The position numbers and the translations under genes are program-made. Positions 53,104 through 61,788 of a stretch of DNA of 64,000 nt are shown piece after piece (positions within the stretch are counted from its first letter, which is position 1; every line of letters starts with the position of its first letter). Origin of the DNA: Pirellula staleyi DSM 6068. Its GTDB lineage: Bacteria > Planctomycetota > Planctomycetia > Pirellulales > Pirellulaceae. The notes under the pieces were generated by a model. The model was not told the origin of the DNA. It saw only the letters and a program-made list of their open reading frames with translations, and made no database searches. The stretch is from the NCBI GenBank assembly GCA_945875845.1, contig CAMCMB010000025.1, positions 1 to 64,000 of the forward strand, in the 5' to 3' direction.

Positions 53104-53934
53104 TTACTTTGCGGTAGAAAGCGCTTTGAGTAAAGGAGCTGTTGGTCCGTCTCCTGCTAAAACTTCGTAGGCCAAGGAGAGATAGTCTTCCGCTCCGTGA
53201 CTGTTGGGCGCGTAGGCGAAAATCGATTGACCGAAACTCGGGGCTTCCGCCAAGCGAATATTGCGTCGCACTTTGGTTTGAAAGAACTTGGCCTGAGCCC
53301 ATACGGGACTCTGAGCGGTGCTTACTTTCAAGAATTCTTCGACATCGCGACTGACTTCGGCGGCCAAACGCGTCCCGGATTCGTACATGCAAAGCACGAT
53401 GCCTTCGAGTCGTAAGTTCGGATTCAATCGTTTGGCAACGAGCTCAATCGTTCGGAGCAGTTTGCTCAAACCGTGAAGCGCTAAAAAGTGAGGCTGCAAG
53501 GGCAAGAAGACCTCGTCGACTGCCGTCAGTGCATTGAGAGTGAGTACACCAAGGGAGGGAGGGCAATCCAGAATCATGAAATCGAAATCGGAATCGTCCA
53601 TCTCGATTCTGTCTTTTAAAATTACTTCGCGGCCAACTTCACCAGCCAATTCCATCTCGGCAGCCGCTAAATCGAGGCTGGCTGGAACCACGGCAAGATT
53701 GGGCAGTACCCAGCGTCGGACTTGATCGAGCCTCGCATCACCGCACAGCATGTCGTAGACACTGATTTCGTTCTCGTTAAGTGTCAGACCCAAATGCAAC
53801 GATGCGTGGGCTTGTGGATCCAAATCCAGCACGCATACTTTCTTGCCGCATTGTGCAAGTCCGGCTGCGAGATTCACAGCCGTTGTGGTCTTGCCAACGC
53901 CACCTTTTTGGTTGAGGACAGCGATTTTTCGCAT
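53104..53934 (-). CDS. ParA/Soj-family ATPase, orphan
   Basis: The deviant Walker A (NQKGGVGKTTTAVNLAAGL) with its signature lysine, the Walker A' (VLDLDPQAHASLHLG) and Walker B (DFMILDCPPSLGVLTLNALT) define a Soj-type ParA of 276 residues. PLQPHFLALHGLSKLLRTIE is typical. ParA proteins form ATP-dependent DNA-bound dimers that position chromosomes, plasmids or protein complexes. No parB follows; the next gene is a lipoprotein, which suggests cargo positioning near the envelope or a separate parB elsewhere. The ATG at 53934 is chosen over the TTG at 53940. Confidence 0.92.
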   Translation of the reverse strand: MRKIAVLNQKGGVGKTTTAVNLAAGLAQCGKKVCVLDLDPQAHASLHLGLTLNENEISVYDMLCGDARLDQVRRWVLPNLAVVPASLDLAAAEMELAGEVGREVILKDRIEMDDSDFDFMILDCPPSLGVLTLNALTAVDEVFLPLQPHFLALHGLSKLLRTIELVAKRLNPNLRLEGIVLCMYESGTRLAAEVSRDVEEFLKVSTAQSPVWAQAKFFQTKVRRNIRLAEAPSFGQSIFAYAPNSHGAEDYLSLAYEVLAGDGPTAPLLKALSTAK

Positions 53935-54171
53935 CGTCAAAATGCCTTTTTTTTCTGGGTGAGTCTCTAACTTGCTGACCAGCCAAACATCGAGATCGGG
54001 ATTTTCTCCATGTTTCGCTCACGATTGGCAGCTTTGGTAGGACGGTAGCAAACAGACCGCATTCAAATCCAGGTCAAACACGATAAGCGGTTGACAATTT
54101 CGACATTTCGAACATCCTTTCGTTCTCCAAAGACTCCACCCCCACACTTATTTCCTGTAAGGTCTCGAACC

Positions 54172-54939
54172 GTGAGAAAGTTCTTTATTGCTGGCAATTG
54201 GAAGATGAATCTTTTGCGGGACTCGTCGGTCGCTTTGGTCCAACAACTAATGGATTCATTGCAAACCATTTCCAGCGTCGATGTTGCCGTTTGTCCCCCA
54301 AGCGTTTACCTCCATGACGTTGGTGCGGCACTACGGGGTAGCCAGATTCAATTAGGGGCACAAAATGTCCATCAAGCGACAGACGGGGCTTACACGGGTG
54401 AGATTAGCTGCGCGATGTTAAACGATCTGGGCTGCCGCTATGTGATCCTTGGTCACAGCGAACGACGCGCGATTTTCGGCGAATCCGATACCGACGTAAA
54501 TGTTAAGCTTCACGCTGTGTTGAAAGCAGGCCTGACCCCGATCGTGTGCATTGGCGAAACCTTGCAGCAACGCGAAGCGGGCGAAACAAATCAAGTGGTT
54601 CGATGGCAATGCACGCATTCCCTAGCAGGCCTGACGAACGAACAAATGGCCAAGACGGTTCTCGCTTACGAGCCAGTCTGGGCCATCGGCACCGGCAAGA
54701 CGGCCACGCCCGCTCAAGCCGAAGAAGTGCATGCCGACATTCGCAAATTGCTTGCGACGACGTTTTCCGCATCCGTGGCAAACGCGGTGGTGATCCAGTA
54801 CGGCGGGAGCGTCAAAGCCGATAACGCCATGGAATTGCTTGGCCAACCCAATATTGACGGCGCGTTAGTGGGTGGCGCTTCCTTGAAATCGGACTCGTTT
54901 TTGGCGATTGTGCAGGCGGCCGCGAAAATCACGAAGTAG
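54172..54939 (+). CDS. tpiA: triosephosphate isomerase
   Basis: This glycolytic enzyme interconverts dihydroxyacetone phosphate and glyceraldehyde 3-phosphate. The N-terminal lysine is in RKFFIAGNWKMN, the catalytic histidine in VILGHSERRAIFGESD and the catalytic glutamate in LAYEPVWAIGTGKTATPAQA. YGGSVKADNAMELLGQPNID forms the phosphate site. The start is the GTG at 54172, since the extra 27 codons to 54091 are unrelated and TAAGGT lies just upstream. Length 255 is normal. It is divergent from the parA-like gene and followed by MITE copy 4. Confidence 0.96.
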   Translation: MRKFFIAGNWKMNLLRDSSVALVQQLMDSLQTISSVDVAVCPPSVYLHDVGAALRGSQIQLGAQNVHQATDGAYTGEISCAMLNDLGCRYVILGHSERRAIFGESDTDVNVKLHAVLKAGLTPIVCIGETLQQREAGETNQVVRWQCTHSLAGLTNEQMAKTVLAYEPVWAIGTGKTATPAQAEEVHADIRKLLATTFSASVANAVVIQYGGSVKADNAMELLGQPNIDGALVGGASLKSDSFLAIVQAAAKITK

Positions 54940-54977
54940 CGTCGCCTTGAATGGAGTATGCTAAAATAGCGGTGGTG

Positions 54978-55075
54978 GGTGGTACGACGGACTTCCAAGT
55001 CCGTCGATGGGGAATTCGACGGACTAGGAAGTCCGTCGTACCAATAAACAACAGCCCGCTAGCGCGTTGCGGCTT
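54978..55075. repeat. MITE-like palindromic element, copy 4 (core 54981-55042)
   Basis: The complete 62-base cruciform core is present with a short right flank (AACAACAGCCCGCTAGCG). It lies between tpiA and the next gene on the same strand. Confidence 0.87.
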
Positions 55076-55116
55076 CAAAGAGAGTGTCATTTGGCCTCTG
55101 AAAATTGGACATCAAA

Positions 55117-56313
55117 ATGAAATTACTGTTTGTCGCGTTTGTTCTTGCTCTGTTGACACTGTCCGTTTCGAAGGCGGATACGTTCGAAATTCTTGGTGGC
55201 GGGACAATCTCCGGTCGTCCGCTTGCCAATGACCCAAAATCCGAGTTTGTCAAGATTCTGACGAGCGATGGCTTTGAAATCGAAATCGCACGCACCAAAT
55301 TGAGCGTCAAAGAAAGCCTTTCGACCGGCGAACCCCAATTGGCATACGCCAAACTCTTTGGCAGCAAAGACGACTCAGCGGAGTCCCACAAAGAACTTGC
55401 TCTTTATTCGAGGTCCAATGTCACGCTTGAGCTTTCCAATGCCCATTATGAACGCATCGTAGAACTGGACCCCAGCGACCGGTTGGCTTGGGCAGCCATT
55501 GGTTATATTCCGGATAAAGACGGAATATGGATTCGTAAAGAAACGCTCAATAAGCGTCGGGGATTAGTCAAAGGGAAAAAACGATTGACGACGATGCACG
55601 CTAAGGCGATCACGGAAGTGGAAGACAAACTTTCGAAAGACATTGCTCTGATGAAGGTTGAGATCGACAGAAACTTATCGAATCTTGGAAAACCCAATGC
55701 GCAAGGTGCGAAAGCGGCGGAATTTTTTCGGACCCTGAACGATCCTCTTGCGATCGACAAAGTTCATGACCTTCTCGCGAAAGAACTGAACGAGGGTCGA
55801 AACGTCGATATGTACATGGAGATTCTAGCCCGTATGCCTGGCGCTTCGGCGAGTTCAACGTTTATTTCACTTGCCATGAACTCCAATAATCAAGACGTTG
55901 TCAACGCTAGCCTTGAATTGCTTTTAAGAACAGAGTATTCCAGCGAGCTCGCGCTAAGTGCTTTTCTCGCGGCGCTCGGAAGCAAAGACATCCAAAAAAT
56001 AGATCGTGCTGGAAGCAATCTTCAGGTTCTTCATGAGGATCGGGCTGTTTTTTCACTCATCGAATCCCTCACCTCAATCATTACCAGAACACAATCCACT
56101 CCGGGTACGAATGCCATCAGCTCGGACGGAGGTATACAACAGACCATGGGGGGAAGCAAAACCACGACCAAACAACCCTATAATCACCAGAGTGTTCTAT
56201 CGGCCTTAAACTCCATCACGGGCGAAAACTTTGGATTCAGCAAACAGGAATGGCGTTTGTGGTATGCCAGAACATATGCGGACACCAACTTGAATTTGCG
56301 TCGTAACGAGTGA
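55117..56313 (+). CDS. secreted helical-repeat protein, function unknown
   Basis: A signal peptide (KLLFVAFVLALLTLSVSKA) leads into an N-terminal beta module (TFEILGGGTISGRPLANDPK, ILTSDGFEIEIARTKLSVKE), then helical segments (RNVTLELSNAHYERIVELDP, DPLAIDKVHDLLAKELNEGR) that resemble HEAT/TPR-type repeats. The C-terminus has SITGENFGFSKQEWRLWYAR, a tryptophan motif I associate with planctomycete HEAT-type proteins. The start is the ATG at 55117 rather than the TTG at 55105. The stop overlaps the next start (GTGA), so the ATP-grasp gene is translationally coupled. Confidence 0.75.
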   Translation: MKLLFVAFVLALLTLSVSKADTFEILGGGTISGRPLANDPKSEFVKILTSDGFEIEIARTKLSVKESLSTGEPQLAYAKLFGSKDDSAESHKELALYSRSNVTLELSNAHYERIVELDPSDRLAWAAIGYIPDKDGIWIRKETLNKRRGLVKGKKRLTTMHAKAITEVEDKLSKDIALMKVEIDRNLSNLGKPNAQGAKAAEFFRTLNDPLAIDKVHDLLAKELNEGRNVDMYMEILARMPGASASSTFISLAMNSNNQDVVNASLELLLRTEYSSELALSAFLAALGSKDIQKIDRAGSNLQVLHEDRAVFSLIESLTSIITRTQSTPGTNAISSDGGIQQTMGGSKTTTKQPYNHQSVLSALNSITGENFGFSKQEWRLWYARTYADTNLNLRRNE

Positions 56314-57413
56314 GGATTGCCGTCCTCGAATTTCTGTGCGGCGGCGGCTTAATCGAGCCTGATGAACCTCCGAAGGACCCGCATACTCCGGCGAACGTTC
56401 TTGTTCCTCTTTTCGGCGAAGGTTTGTCGATGCTGGATGCATTGGCATCCGATTTAATCGAGTGCGGACATTCGGTATGCACTTGTTTGGATCGCTCGGT
56501 CCTCATGAATGCCTTGGTACCCCCATCCTTTTTGAGTTCGGCTTCGATTGCGATGGTCGAATCGACGGATCGTTTTTTAGAAGTTTGGGGCCATGTCGCA
56601 TCCGATTGCGATGTGACCATTGTTATTGCTCCCGAGCTGAACGACGCATTGGCATCGATCGTTCGAACGCTGCGGGCATTAGGAGTCCAGGTTCTCGCGT
56701 CGGACGAGGCGTTCTTGAACGCGGCATCCGACAAATGGTTGATGGCAAAAATGCTGCTTGCAGGCGGGATCGCGCACCCGGCGACTTGGACACTTCGGGA
56801 GTACTATGCATCGCGAGTTGCGGCAGACAAAAGGATCGGCGACTCACCCATCACTGTCAAACGTCGCGATGGTGCTGGTTGCGCGGAAATGAGTTACTTT
56901 GCGAACAGCGCGGCATTCGAGTCGTGGGCCTTATCGACGAGCCTGCTAGCAGAAAACGCGGACGATTGGATCGTTCAGCCTTGGATCGCAGGTCAGCCGG
57001 CTAGTCTCGCGCTCATCGCCCATGGAAGCCGCAAGGTCTTGGGTGCCTTTGAACAACGAATCGATGTCAGTCCAATAGCGATCGCAAACCCTAGCGAATG
57101 CGTGCAATACCGAGGTGGATCAGGTCCGCTGGCCCAAGTTTCCTTCGCGGAGCTGGACGATTTTGCCAACGTAGTGCTCAATGCGGTTCCACCAGGGGCA
57201 GCGGGCTGGATTGGAATTGATTTTCTGATTCCAATCGACGCTGCTGCAGCGAGCGATTGGATAGTCATCGAAATCAACCCAAGGTTGACGACGAGTTATG
57301 CTGGGTATCGAAAATGGTATGGCCACGACTTAGCGAACATGCTCCTTGGACTTCGCTCCATTCCAAATGCAATCGGCTTTCCAACTTGGGAGCGAGTCGA
57401 ATTTGAGGCATGA
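56310..57413 (+). CDS. ATP-grasp ligase, MfnD-like
   Basis: The 367-residue protein starts RIAVLEFLCGGGLIEPDEPP, the pattern of the MfnD/PF02655 ATP-grasp group, which in archaea ligates tyramine and glutamate in methanofuran synthesis. ATP-grasp features include the SDKWLMAKMLLAGGIAHP region, KRRDGAGCAEM (phosphate loop), DWIVQPWIAG and the metal-binding VIEINPRLTTSYAGY. Planctomycetes carry the tetrahydromethanopterin C1 pathway, and a similar gene is part of its accessory set in several bacteria. The substrate here is inferred. GTG start at 56310 overlaps the previous stop. Confidence 0.78.
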   Translation: MRIAVLEFLCGGGLIEPDEPPKDPHTPANVLVPLFGEGLSMLDALASDLIECGHSVCTCLDRSVLMNALVPPSFLSSASIAMVESTDRFLEVWGHVASDCDVTIVIAPELNDALASIVRTLRALGVQVLASDEAFLNAASDKWLMAKMLLAGGIAHPATWTLREYYASRVAADKRIGDSPITVKRRDGAGCAEMSYFANSAAFESWALSTSLLAENADDWIVQPWIAGQPASLALIAHGSRKVLGAFEQRIDVSPIAIANPSECVQYRGGSGPLAQVSFAELDDFANVVLNAVPPGAAGWIGIDFLIPIDAAAASDWIVIEINPRLTTSYAGYRKWYGHDLANMLLGLRSIPNAIGFPTWERVEFEA

Positions 57414-57417
57414 GGCA

Positions 57418-57645
57418 TCATGGCGGATCGTAGCCACCTTTGTGAAACGGATGGCACCTACCGATTCGCTTGATCCCTTTCCAAACACCACGCAATGCGC
57501 CGTATTTTTCGATGGCTTCAATCATGTACTGCGAACAAGTTGGGGAGAAACGGCAATTGCTGCCTAGAAGCGGGCTGACTGCGCGTTGATAAAAACGGAC
57601 CATGGCTATGAGCAAGTAGCGAAGGCATTGATGCAACTGATTCAT
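57418..57645 (-). CDS. yidD: membrane protein insertion efficiency factor YidD
   Basis: This 75-residue protein matches YidD: a short amphipathic start ([20 protein letters not shown]), the cysteine motif [20 protein letters not shown], and [17 protein letters not shown]. YidD assists YidC-dependent membrane insertion. The ORF track begins at 57858, but only the part from 57645 (MNQLHQ) is conserved. It lies 13 bases after the lipase gene stop and converges with the ATP-grasp gene (4-base gap). The usual neighbours rpmH, rnpA and yidC are absent here. Confidence 0.94.
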   Translation of the reverse strand: MNQLHQCLRYLLIAMVRFYQRAVSPLLGSNCRFSPTCSQYMIEAIEKYGALRGVWKGIKRIGRCHPFHKGGYDPP

Positions 57646-57658
57646 CACACACAGTTGG

Positions 57659-59872
57659 CTATTGATTGATGCGATAGATGGGGGGCAAGCGTAATTTTTT
57701 TCCAGACTTGGGTGGGAATGGCAAGGGAGCAAATTCAGCACTTGTCGCGACCCGAGTCTCCCTCTGTCCCAGTATAGCGACTCCTTGTTCGTCAAGTTGA
57801 GTCGATGCCGTGACGAGGTTCTGATGAGAAATGGTCGATGCAGGTATCCTCTTGTCATTACTGCGCCAGCTCAATGGCAAGTCCAACAGTCCTGCCAAGG
57901 CAGGCTGCGTAGACAACTCTCTCAAATGGTCGACAAGAATGCGGCGAACTTCCAAAATGGCTCGGGCCGTTCGATGAATGTCTTGATGTTTCGACTCCAC
58001 CAGGATTTCGCTAGCGACGTCGTCCATATGTGCACTCTCGATTCCGACAACGCCGTCACTGGGTTCCGACTCTCCCCTGAACCAATGAGATTTTTGAACG
58101 ACTCCAATGATATTGTGATAGGTAACCCACGGAGCGCGTCGAGCTCGTAACATGGTCGGGAAAATAGGAGAATCGGGACTAAGAGAATCGATGCTCGTCG
58201 TTGTGGTCAGCAACTCGGTGTTGCGGAACATGTTCGGGTTCTGACGAATGAGAGAATTGCCGACATCGGTAATGCTGCTAGGCAACCAGATCAGCTTTCG
58301 GCCAATCCAACGGGTGTAGTCGTTTGCATAGTCGCTCCCGCGGTGGGGTGTCCCAATGGTTACGACTCGCTTGACCGCACTATTGGGGTGAAAGAAAAGA
58401 GCTGCTGCCAAGCGTTGACGTTCGGTATCCTCGCCTTTGACTTTTTCGTAGGGTTGATCGCTCAAAATATGCCAAAACTCTTCGCCGCTCTCGAGGGTTT
58501 GCATACGTGAAACGAGTCCCCCCATGCTATGCCCAACCAATACCATTTGGTCGAGAACCGGATGAGTGGCTTGAGGGTCCAACGTTTTTCTCAATTCGAA
58601 CAAGTCGCTGCGCATTTGGGTGGCGCTGACCCAGAATGGCTGTCCAGTGGGATACTGATAAAACCAAAACTGGTAGTTTTTTCGGAGTTCCTGAAACGAG
58701 CGGAGGTCGTTGAACATGGGCATCCACGTGAGTGGGCTCGAAAATAGTCCATGAACCATCACAACAGGAATGCGATTGGGATCATAAGGTTCAAGCATGT
58801 AAACACCGCGCAGTTTATCTGCTTTGTGCTGTTCAAACGGGTTTAAATTGCTATTGGTTTGCTCGCGAAATTTAGGATTATCCAAGAAGTATGCGAGGGG
58901 TGTGCTCAGATCGGATTGGAGTGGTACCACACGCGAATTCAGCTCGATATCGGTCGAGTCCAATGGATCGTGCAGTTCAAGTACACATGGATGCCGATGC
59001 TGAGAATTGGGAGACGCGTGAATCGATGGCGATGTGACTCGCAGCAGTGCAGTCACCGGAAATGCCAATCCTTCTGGATAATATTTTTCCGCTGGACTAG
59101 CGCCATGATGTTCCTGCCGCACGGCGATCATCGGTACCCCGACTCCATAATTGACGTTGGCTGAGTCGAGTCCCTTCACTTGAAACTCACTGCAAAACTT
59201 AAGCGACTCGAAGTCGGCATCGTGCCACGAACCACGCGATACGACTTGGATGTCATAATTTTTTTTGGACGTGGTAATACGATAACTGTTGCCGGGCTTC
59301 AAGTTTCCTTGTTTGCTCACCAAACGCAAGGTAGCTTCTAACGCTGTGTTGTATAGATCGCACGCCCCGCGAAACTGGGGATCATATGGGTTGCGAGACA
59401 CATCCAAATCCGTGCAGAACAGGTACAAATAGGCATTGCTAACCGACACCGTGTACATGTCCAAAGCGAGTCCCTCCTGGCGGGCTTTCTCGGCTTTGCT
59501 GCCGATGGTGAAGGCGAGTTCTGAGATCGCGTAAATTTTCTCAGCACCCTTTTCGTCCATTACAAGTTCTTGCAACTGAACCAAGCAGTCTTCGGGGTTG
59601 CGCTTGTAGGCATCCAGCAATGCATAATGCCGGAGAAGCGTAGTGGTTCGCGGCGTGATTTGAGCCCCGCTACGCGACATCAAGCTCAGGCTTTCCGTCA
59701 GCGGATTCACCGGGTTGTTACGAACTTGGACGAACTTCTGCGATGCGCAGCCGGCCGACAGCAACAACAGGAAAACCGACAAACAGAATAGACATACGCG
59801 TCTGAGCTCGGTAAGGAAATGCCCTCCCGACACACATGCTTTTCTGCTATTTTGTTGAACCCAAACTGACAT
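57659..59872 (-). CDS. alpha/beta-hydrolase lipoprotein, lipase-like
   Basis: The protein has 737 residues with a lipoprotein signal ([15 protein letters not shown]). Residues 40-330 are a helical and beta region without a known family ([18 protein letters not shown]). The hydrolase domain (about 370-640) has [19 protein letters not shown], the nucleophile elbow [28 protein letters not shown] and a late histidine in [16 protein letters not shown]. The oxyanion and catalytic residues appear intact. The position after a lipobox places it in the periplasm or outer membrane. It probably hydrolyses lipid or polyester substrates. yidD lies directly downstream. Confidence 0.85.
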   Translation of the reverse strand: MSVWVQQNSRKACVSGGHFLTELRRVCLFCLSVFLLLLSAGCASQKFVQVRNNPVNPLTESLSLMSRSGAQITPRTTTLLRHYALLDAYKRNPEDCLVQLQELVMDEKGAEKIYAISELAFTIGSKAEKARQEGLALDMYTVSVSNAYLYLFCTDLDVSRNPYDPQFRGACDLYNTALEATLRLVSKQGNLKPGNSYRITTSKKNYDIQVVSRGSWHDADFESLKFCSEFQVKGLDSANVNYGVGVPMIAVRQEHHGASPAEKYYPEGLAFPVTALLRVTSPSIHASPNSQHRHPCVLELHDPLDSTDIELNSRVVPLQSDLSTPLAYFLDNPKFREQTNSNLNPFEQHKADKLRGVYMLEPYDPNRIPVVMVHGLFSSPLTWMPMFNDLRSFQELRKNYQFWFYQYPTGQPFWVSATQMRSDLFELRKTLDPQATHPVLDQMVLVGHSMGGLVSRMQTLESGEEFWHILSDQPYEKVKGEDTERQRLAAALFFHPNSAVKRVVTIGTPHRGSDYANDYTRWIGRKLIWLPSSITDVGNSLIRQNPNMFRNTELLTTTTSIDSLSPDSPIFPTMLRARRAPWVTYHNIIGVVQKSHWFRGESEPSDGVVGIESAHMDDVASEILVESKHQDIHRTARAILEVRRILVDHLRELSTQPALAGLLDLPLSWRSNDKRIPASTISHQNLVTASTQLDEQGVAILGQRETRVATSAEFAPLPFPPKSGKKLRLPPIYRINQ

Positions 59873-60009
59873 TTACGATTTCCAAAGGAATTGGCCACAA
59901 CGCCTAGAATTTCTAAATAGCAGCCTGACCCTCTTCCGGGCAATGCCAATGAACGTTGCTTGTTAAGATAGGTAGCCCCGAGTGTCCCCCGGTCGCTCCG
60001 CATCGTCGC

Positions 60010-60255
60010 CTTTTGCTCCCGAGAAAGAACGCGTTCTCCGTCGGATAGGCTGTGGTAACCCGTGCCCGTGAGCGCGGGATCGCAGTCTGCCCTCGCCTAC
60101 GCGGCTTGTTGCTTTAGTGAAGTCGTGATTGGGTGAGGGCGGTAGGACGGACTTCCAAGTCCGTCAATGGGGAATTCGACGGACTTGGAAGTCCGTCGTA
60201 CCATTGAATCAACAAGCCGTACGGGCACGGGTTATCAAATTGCCGCCAAAATCAA
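60010..60255. repeat. MITE-like palindromic element, copy 5 (core 60141-60202)
   Basis: This copy is inverted relative to copy 2. Its left end (TTTGCTCCCGAGAAAGAACG and CGTTCTCCGTCGGAT) matches the right end of copy 2, and its right end (TTATCAAATTGCCGCCAAAA) matches the left end of copies 1 and 2. The ATG of the downstream permease ORF lies in the loop of the core at 60167. Confidence 0.88.
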
Positions 60256-61696
60256 ACCAAACCAATTCCGAGGCAATCCCATTAGCCAATCCAACAATCA
60301 GACACCAACGAATCGTCTCGCAAAAAAGCCATCGATCGGGTTCTTCACGCTCGTCTGCCTGATCGTGGGCAACATGATTGGTGTCGGCGTCTATGTCGGC
60401 AGTTACTACTCACTGCTGTCGCTCCAAGATGCTAGGCTTGTCTTGCTGGTCTGGTTCATCGGAGGAATTCATGCCATTTGCGGGGCCATCGCTTACGGAG
60501 CGGTGGCTAGTCGATTGCCCGTCTCAGGGGGTGAGTATTCCTACCTCTCTAGATGTGTCCATCCCGCCATCGGCTTCATTGCTGGTTGGATCTCAATCAT
60601 TGCCGGCTTTACTGCCCCCATTGCTGCATCTGCATTGCTATTGGGTAAATACCTAGTGGGAGCGGATCCCGCCGGTGCCAGTGCAAGCGATTCCATCTCG
60701 CGAGTCCGAATCATTGCAACCGCGTCTATCCTTGTCGCCGCAGCGTTGCATGCATTCCATTTGAAGGTGGGCACCGCGTTCAACAATATCGTGATCGTGA
60801 TCAAGCTAGCGTGCTTCTCCTTCTTTCTGGTCGTCGGTATTCCCTTTGTCTTGAAGGCAAACAACACGGGAATACTGACGGGTCCAACGAGCGGGTCAGT
60901 AGACACCGCATCCATAGTCGCGAGACTTCAGCAACCGGAGATACTCATGTCCATGATCGTATCTCTCTTCTATGTTTCACTCGCTTACACCGGCTTCAAT
61001 GCAAGCATTTATTTGGCGGGCGAGGTCGAGAAGGAAACCGACATCCGCCATCGGCGGAATTTCGTCAGCCGCTCGATGTGGGTGGCCTGTGTACTGGTGA
61101 TGCTCCTTTACCTGTTGCTTAATTTCGTATTTTTATATGGCCTAAGTCCCGAGAGAATTGCTGAGTCTGGAGAAGGCTATGTGGCTGATGTGGCAGAGAA
61201 TATAGGTGGCAATGGACTTTCGCGAGTGATACGCTTTGCCATCATTTTGTCCGCTGCAACCAGCATTCTCGCCATGATGGCGACTGGCCCCAGGGTGTAC
61301 GCACAAATGGCCGAGGATGGCCGCTTGCCAAAATTCTTTCAGATCAGCCACCATGTTCCCCGAATCGCCATTTTTGTTCAGGCGTCGCTCAGTTGCCTTG
61401 TCGTATGGATATCGGATATCGAAGGGATTATCAAGTTTTTAGGACTGACATTGACCGCATGCGGTGCGCTTGCGGTCTCAAGTATTTGGTTTGCGAAGAA
61501 AAATTTTATCACGGAGATACCGGTTCGTTGGTACGAGCATGTCGCGACGAGTCTCTATGTCGCTGGCGCAGTTCTGTTCTTGGGAGTTGCTTCGCAACGC
61601 GAACCAAATCAGTTCTGGTTGTGCCTCGGAGCGTTTGCAACCGGTGCGTTGGTTTACGGGGCAGCGACAGTGCGTCGACGAAGGAACGAGAAATAA
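60167..61696 (+). CDS. APC-family amino-acid permease, start inside a repeat
   Basis: The protein resembles the amino acid-polyamine-organocation family. TM1 reads SIGFFTLVCLIVGNMIGVGV with the GxG-like motif, and about 12 helices follow, including FNNIVIVIKLACFSFFLVVG and LFYVSLAYTGFNASIYLAGE. ARLVLLVWFIGGIHAICGAI contains the second helix. The first 28 codons of the listed ORF come from MITE copy 5 and have no similarity to permeases. No other in-frame ATG occurs before TM1; alternatives are the TTG at codon 7 or an unusual start. True N-terminus is uncertain. Substrate is an amino acid or polyamine by family. Confidence 0.85.
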   Translation: MGNSTDLEVRRTIESTSRTGTGYQIAAKIKPNQFRGNPISQSNNQTPTNRLAKKPSIGFFTLVCLIVGNMIGVGVYVGSYYSLLSLQDARLVLLVWFIGGIHAICGAIAYGAVASRLPVSGGEYSYLSRCVHPAIGFIAGWISIIAGFTAPIAASALLLGKYLVGADPAGASASDSISRVRIIATASILVAAALHAFHLKVGTAFNNIVIVIKLACFSFFLVVGIPFVLKANNTGILTGPTSGSVDTASIVARLQQPEILMSMIVSLFYVSLAYTGFNASIYLAGEVEKETDIRHRRNFVSRSMWVACVLVMLLYLLLNFVFLYGLSPERIAESGEGYVADVAENIGGNGLSRVIRFAIILSAATSILAMMATGPRVYAQMAEDGRLPKFFQISHHVPRIAIFVQASLSCLVVWISDIEGIIKFLGLTLTACGALAVSSIWFAKKNFITEIPVRWYEHVATSLYVAGAVLFLGVASQREPNQFWLCLGAFATGALVYGAATVRRRRNEK

Positions 61697-61701
61697 AAAA
61701 A

Positions 61702-61726
61702 GCCCCGCGGGTCGACGCGGGGCTTT
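61702..61726. terminator. bidirectional intrinsic terminator
   Basis: GCCCCGCG (61702-61709) pairs with CGCGGGGC (61716-61723) over a six-base loop. TTT follows on the plus strand, and TTTTTTT on the minus strand. It serves the convergent permease and metalloprotease genes and is stronger for the latter. Confidence 0.9.
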
Positions 61727-61788
61727 CGATTGAGCGGCGGTTCGCATTCGTTTTCGATGCCGAACCTTAACGAGCGAAATCAGGCTGT

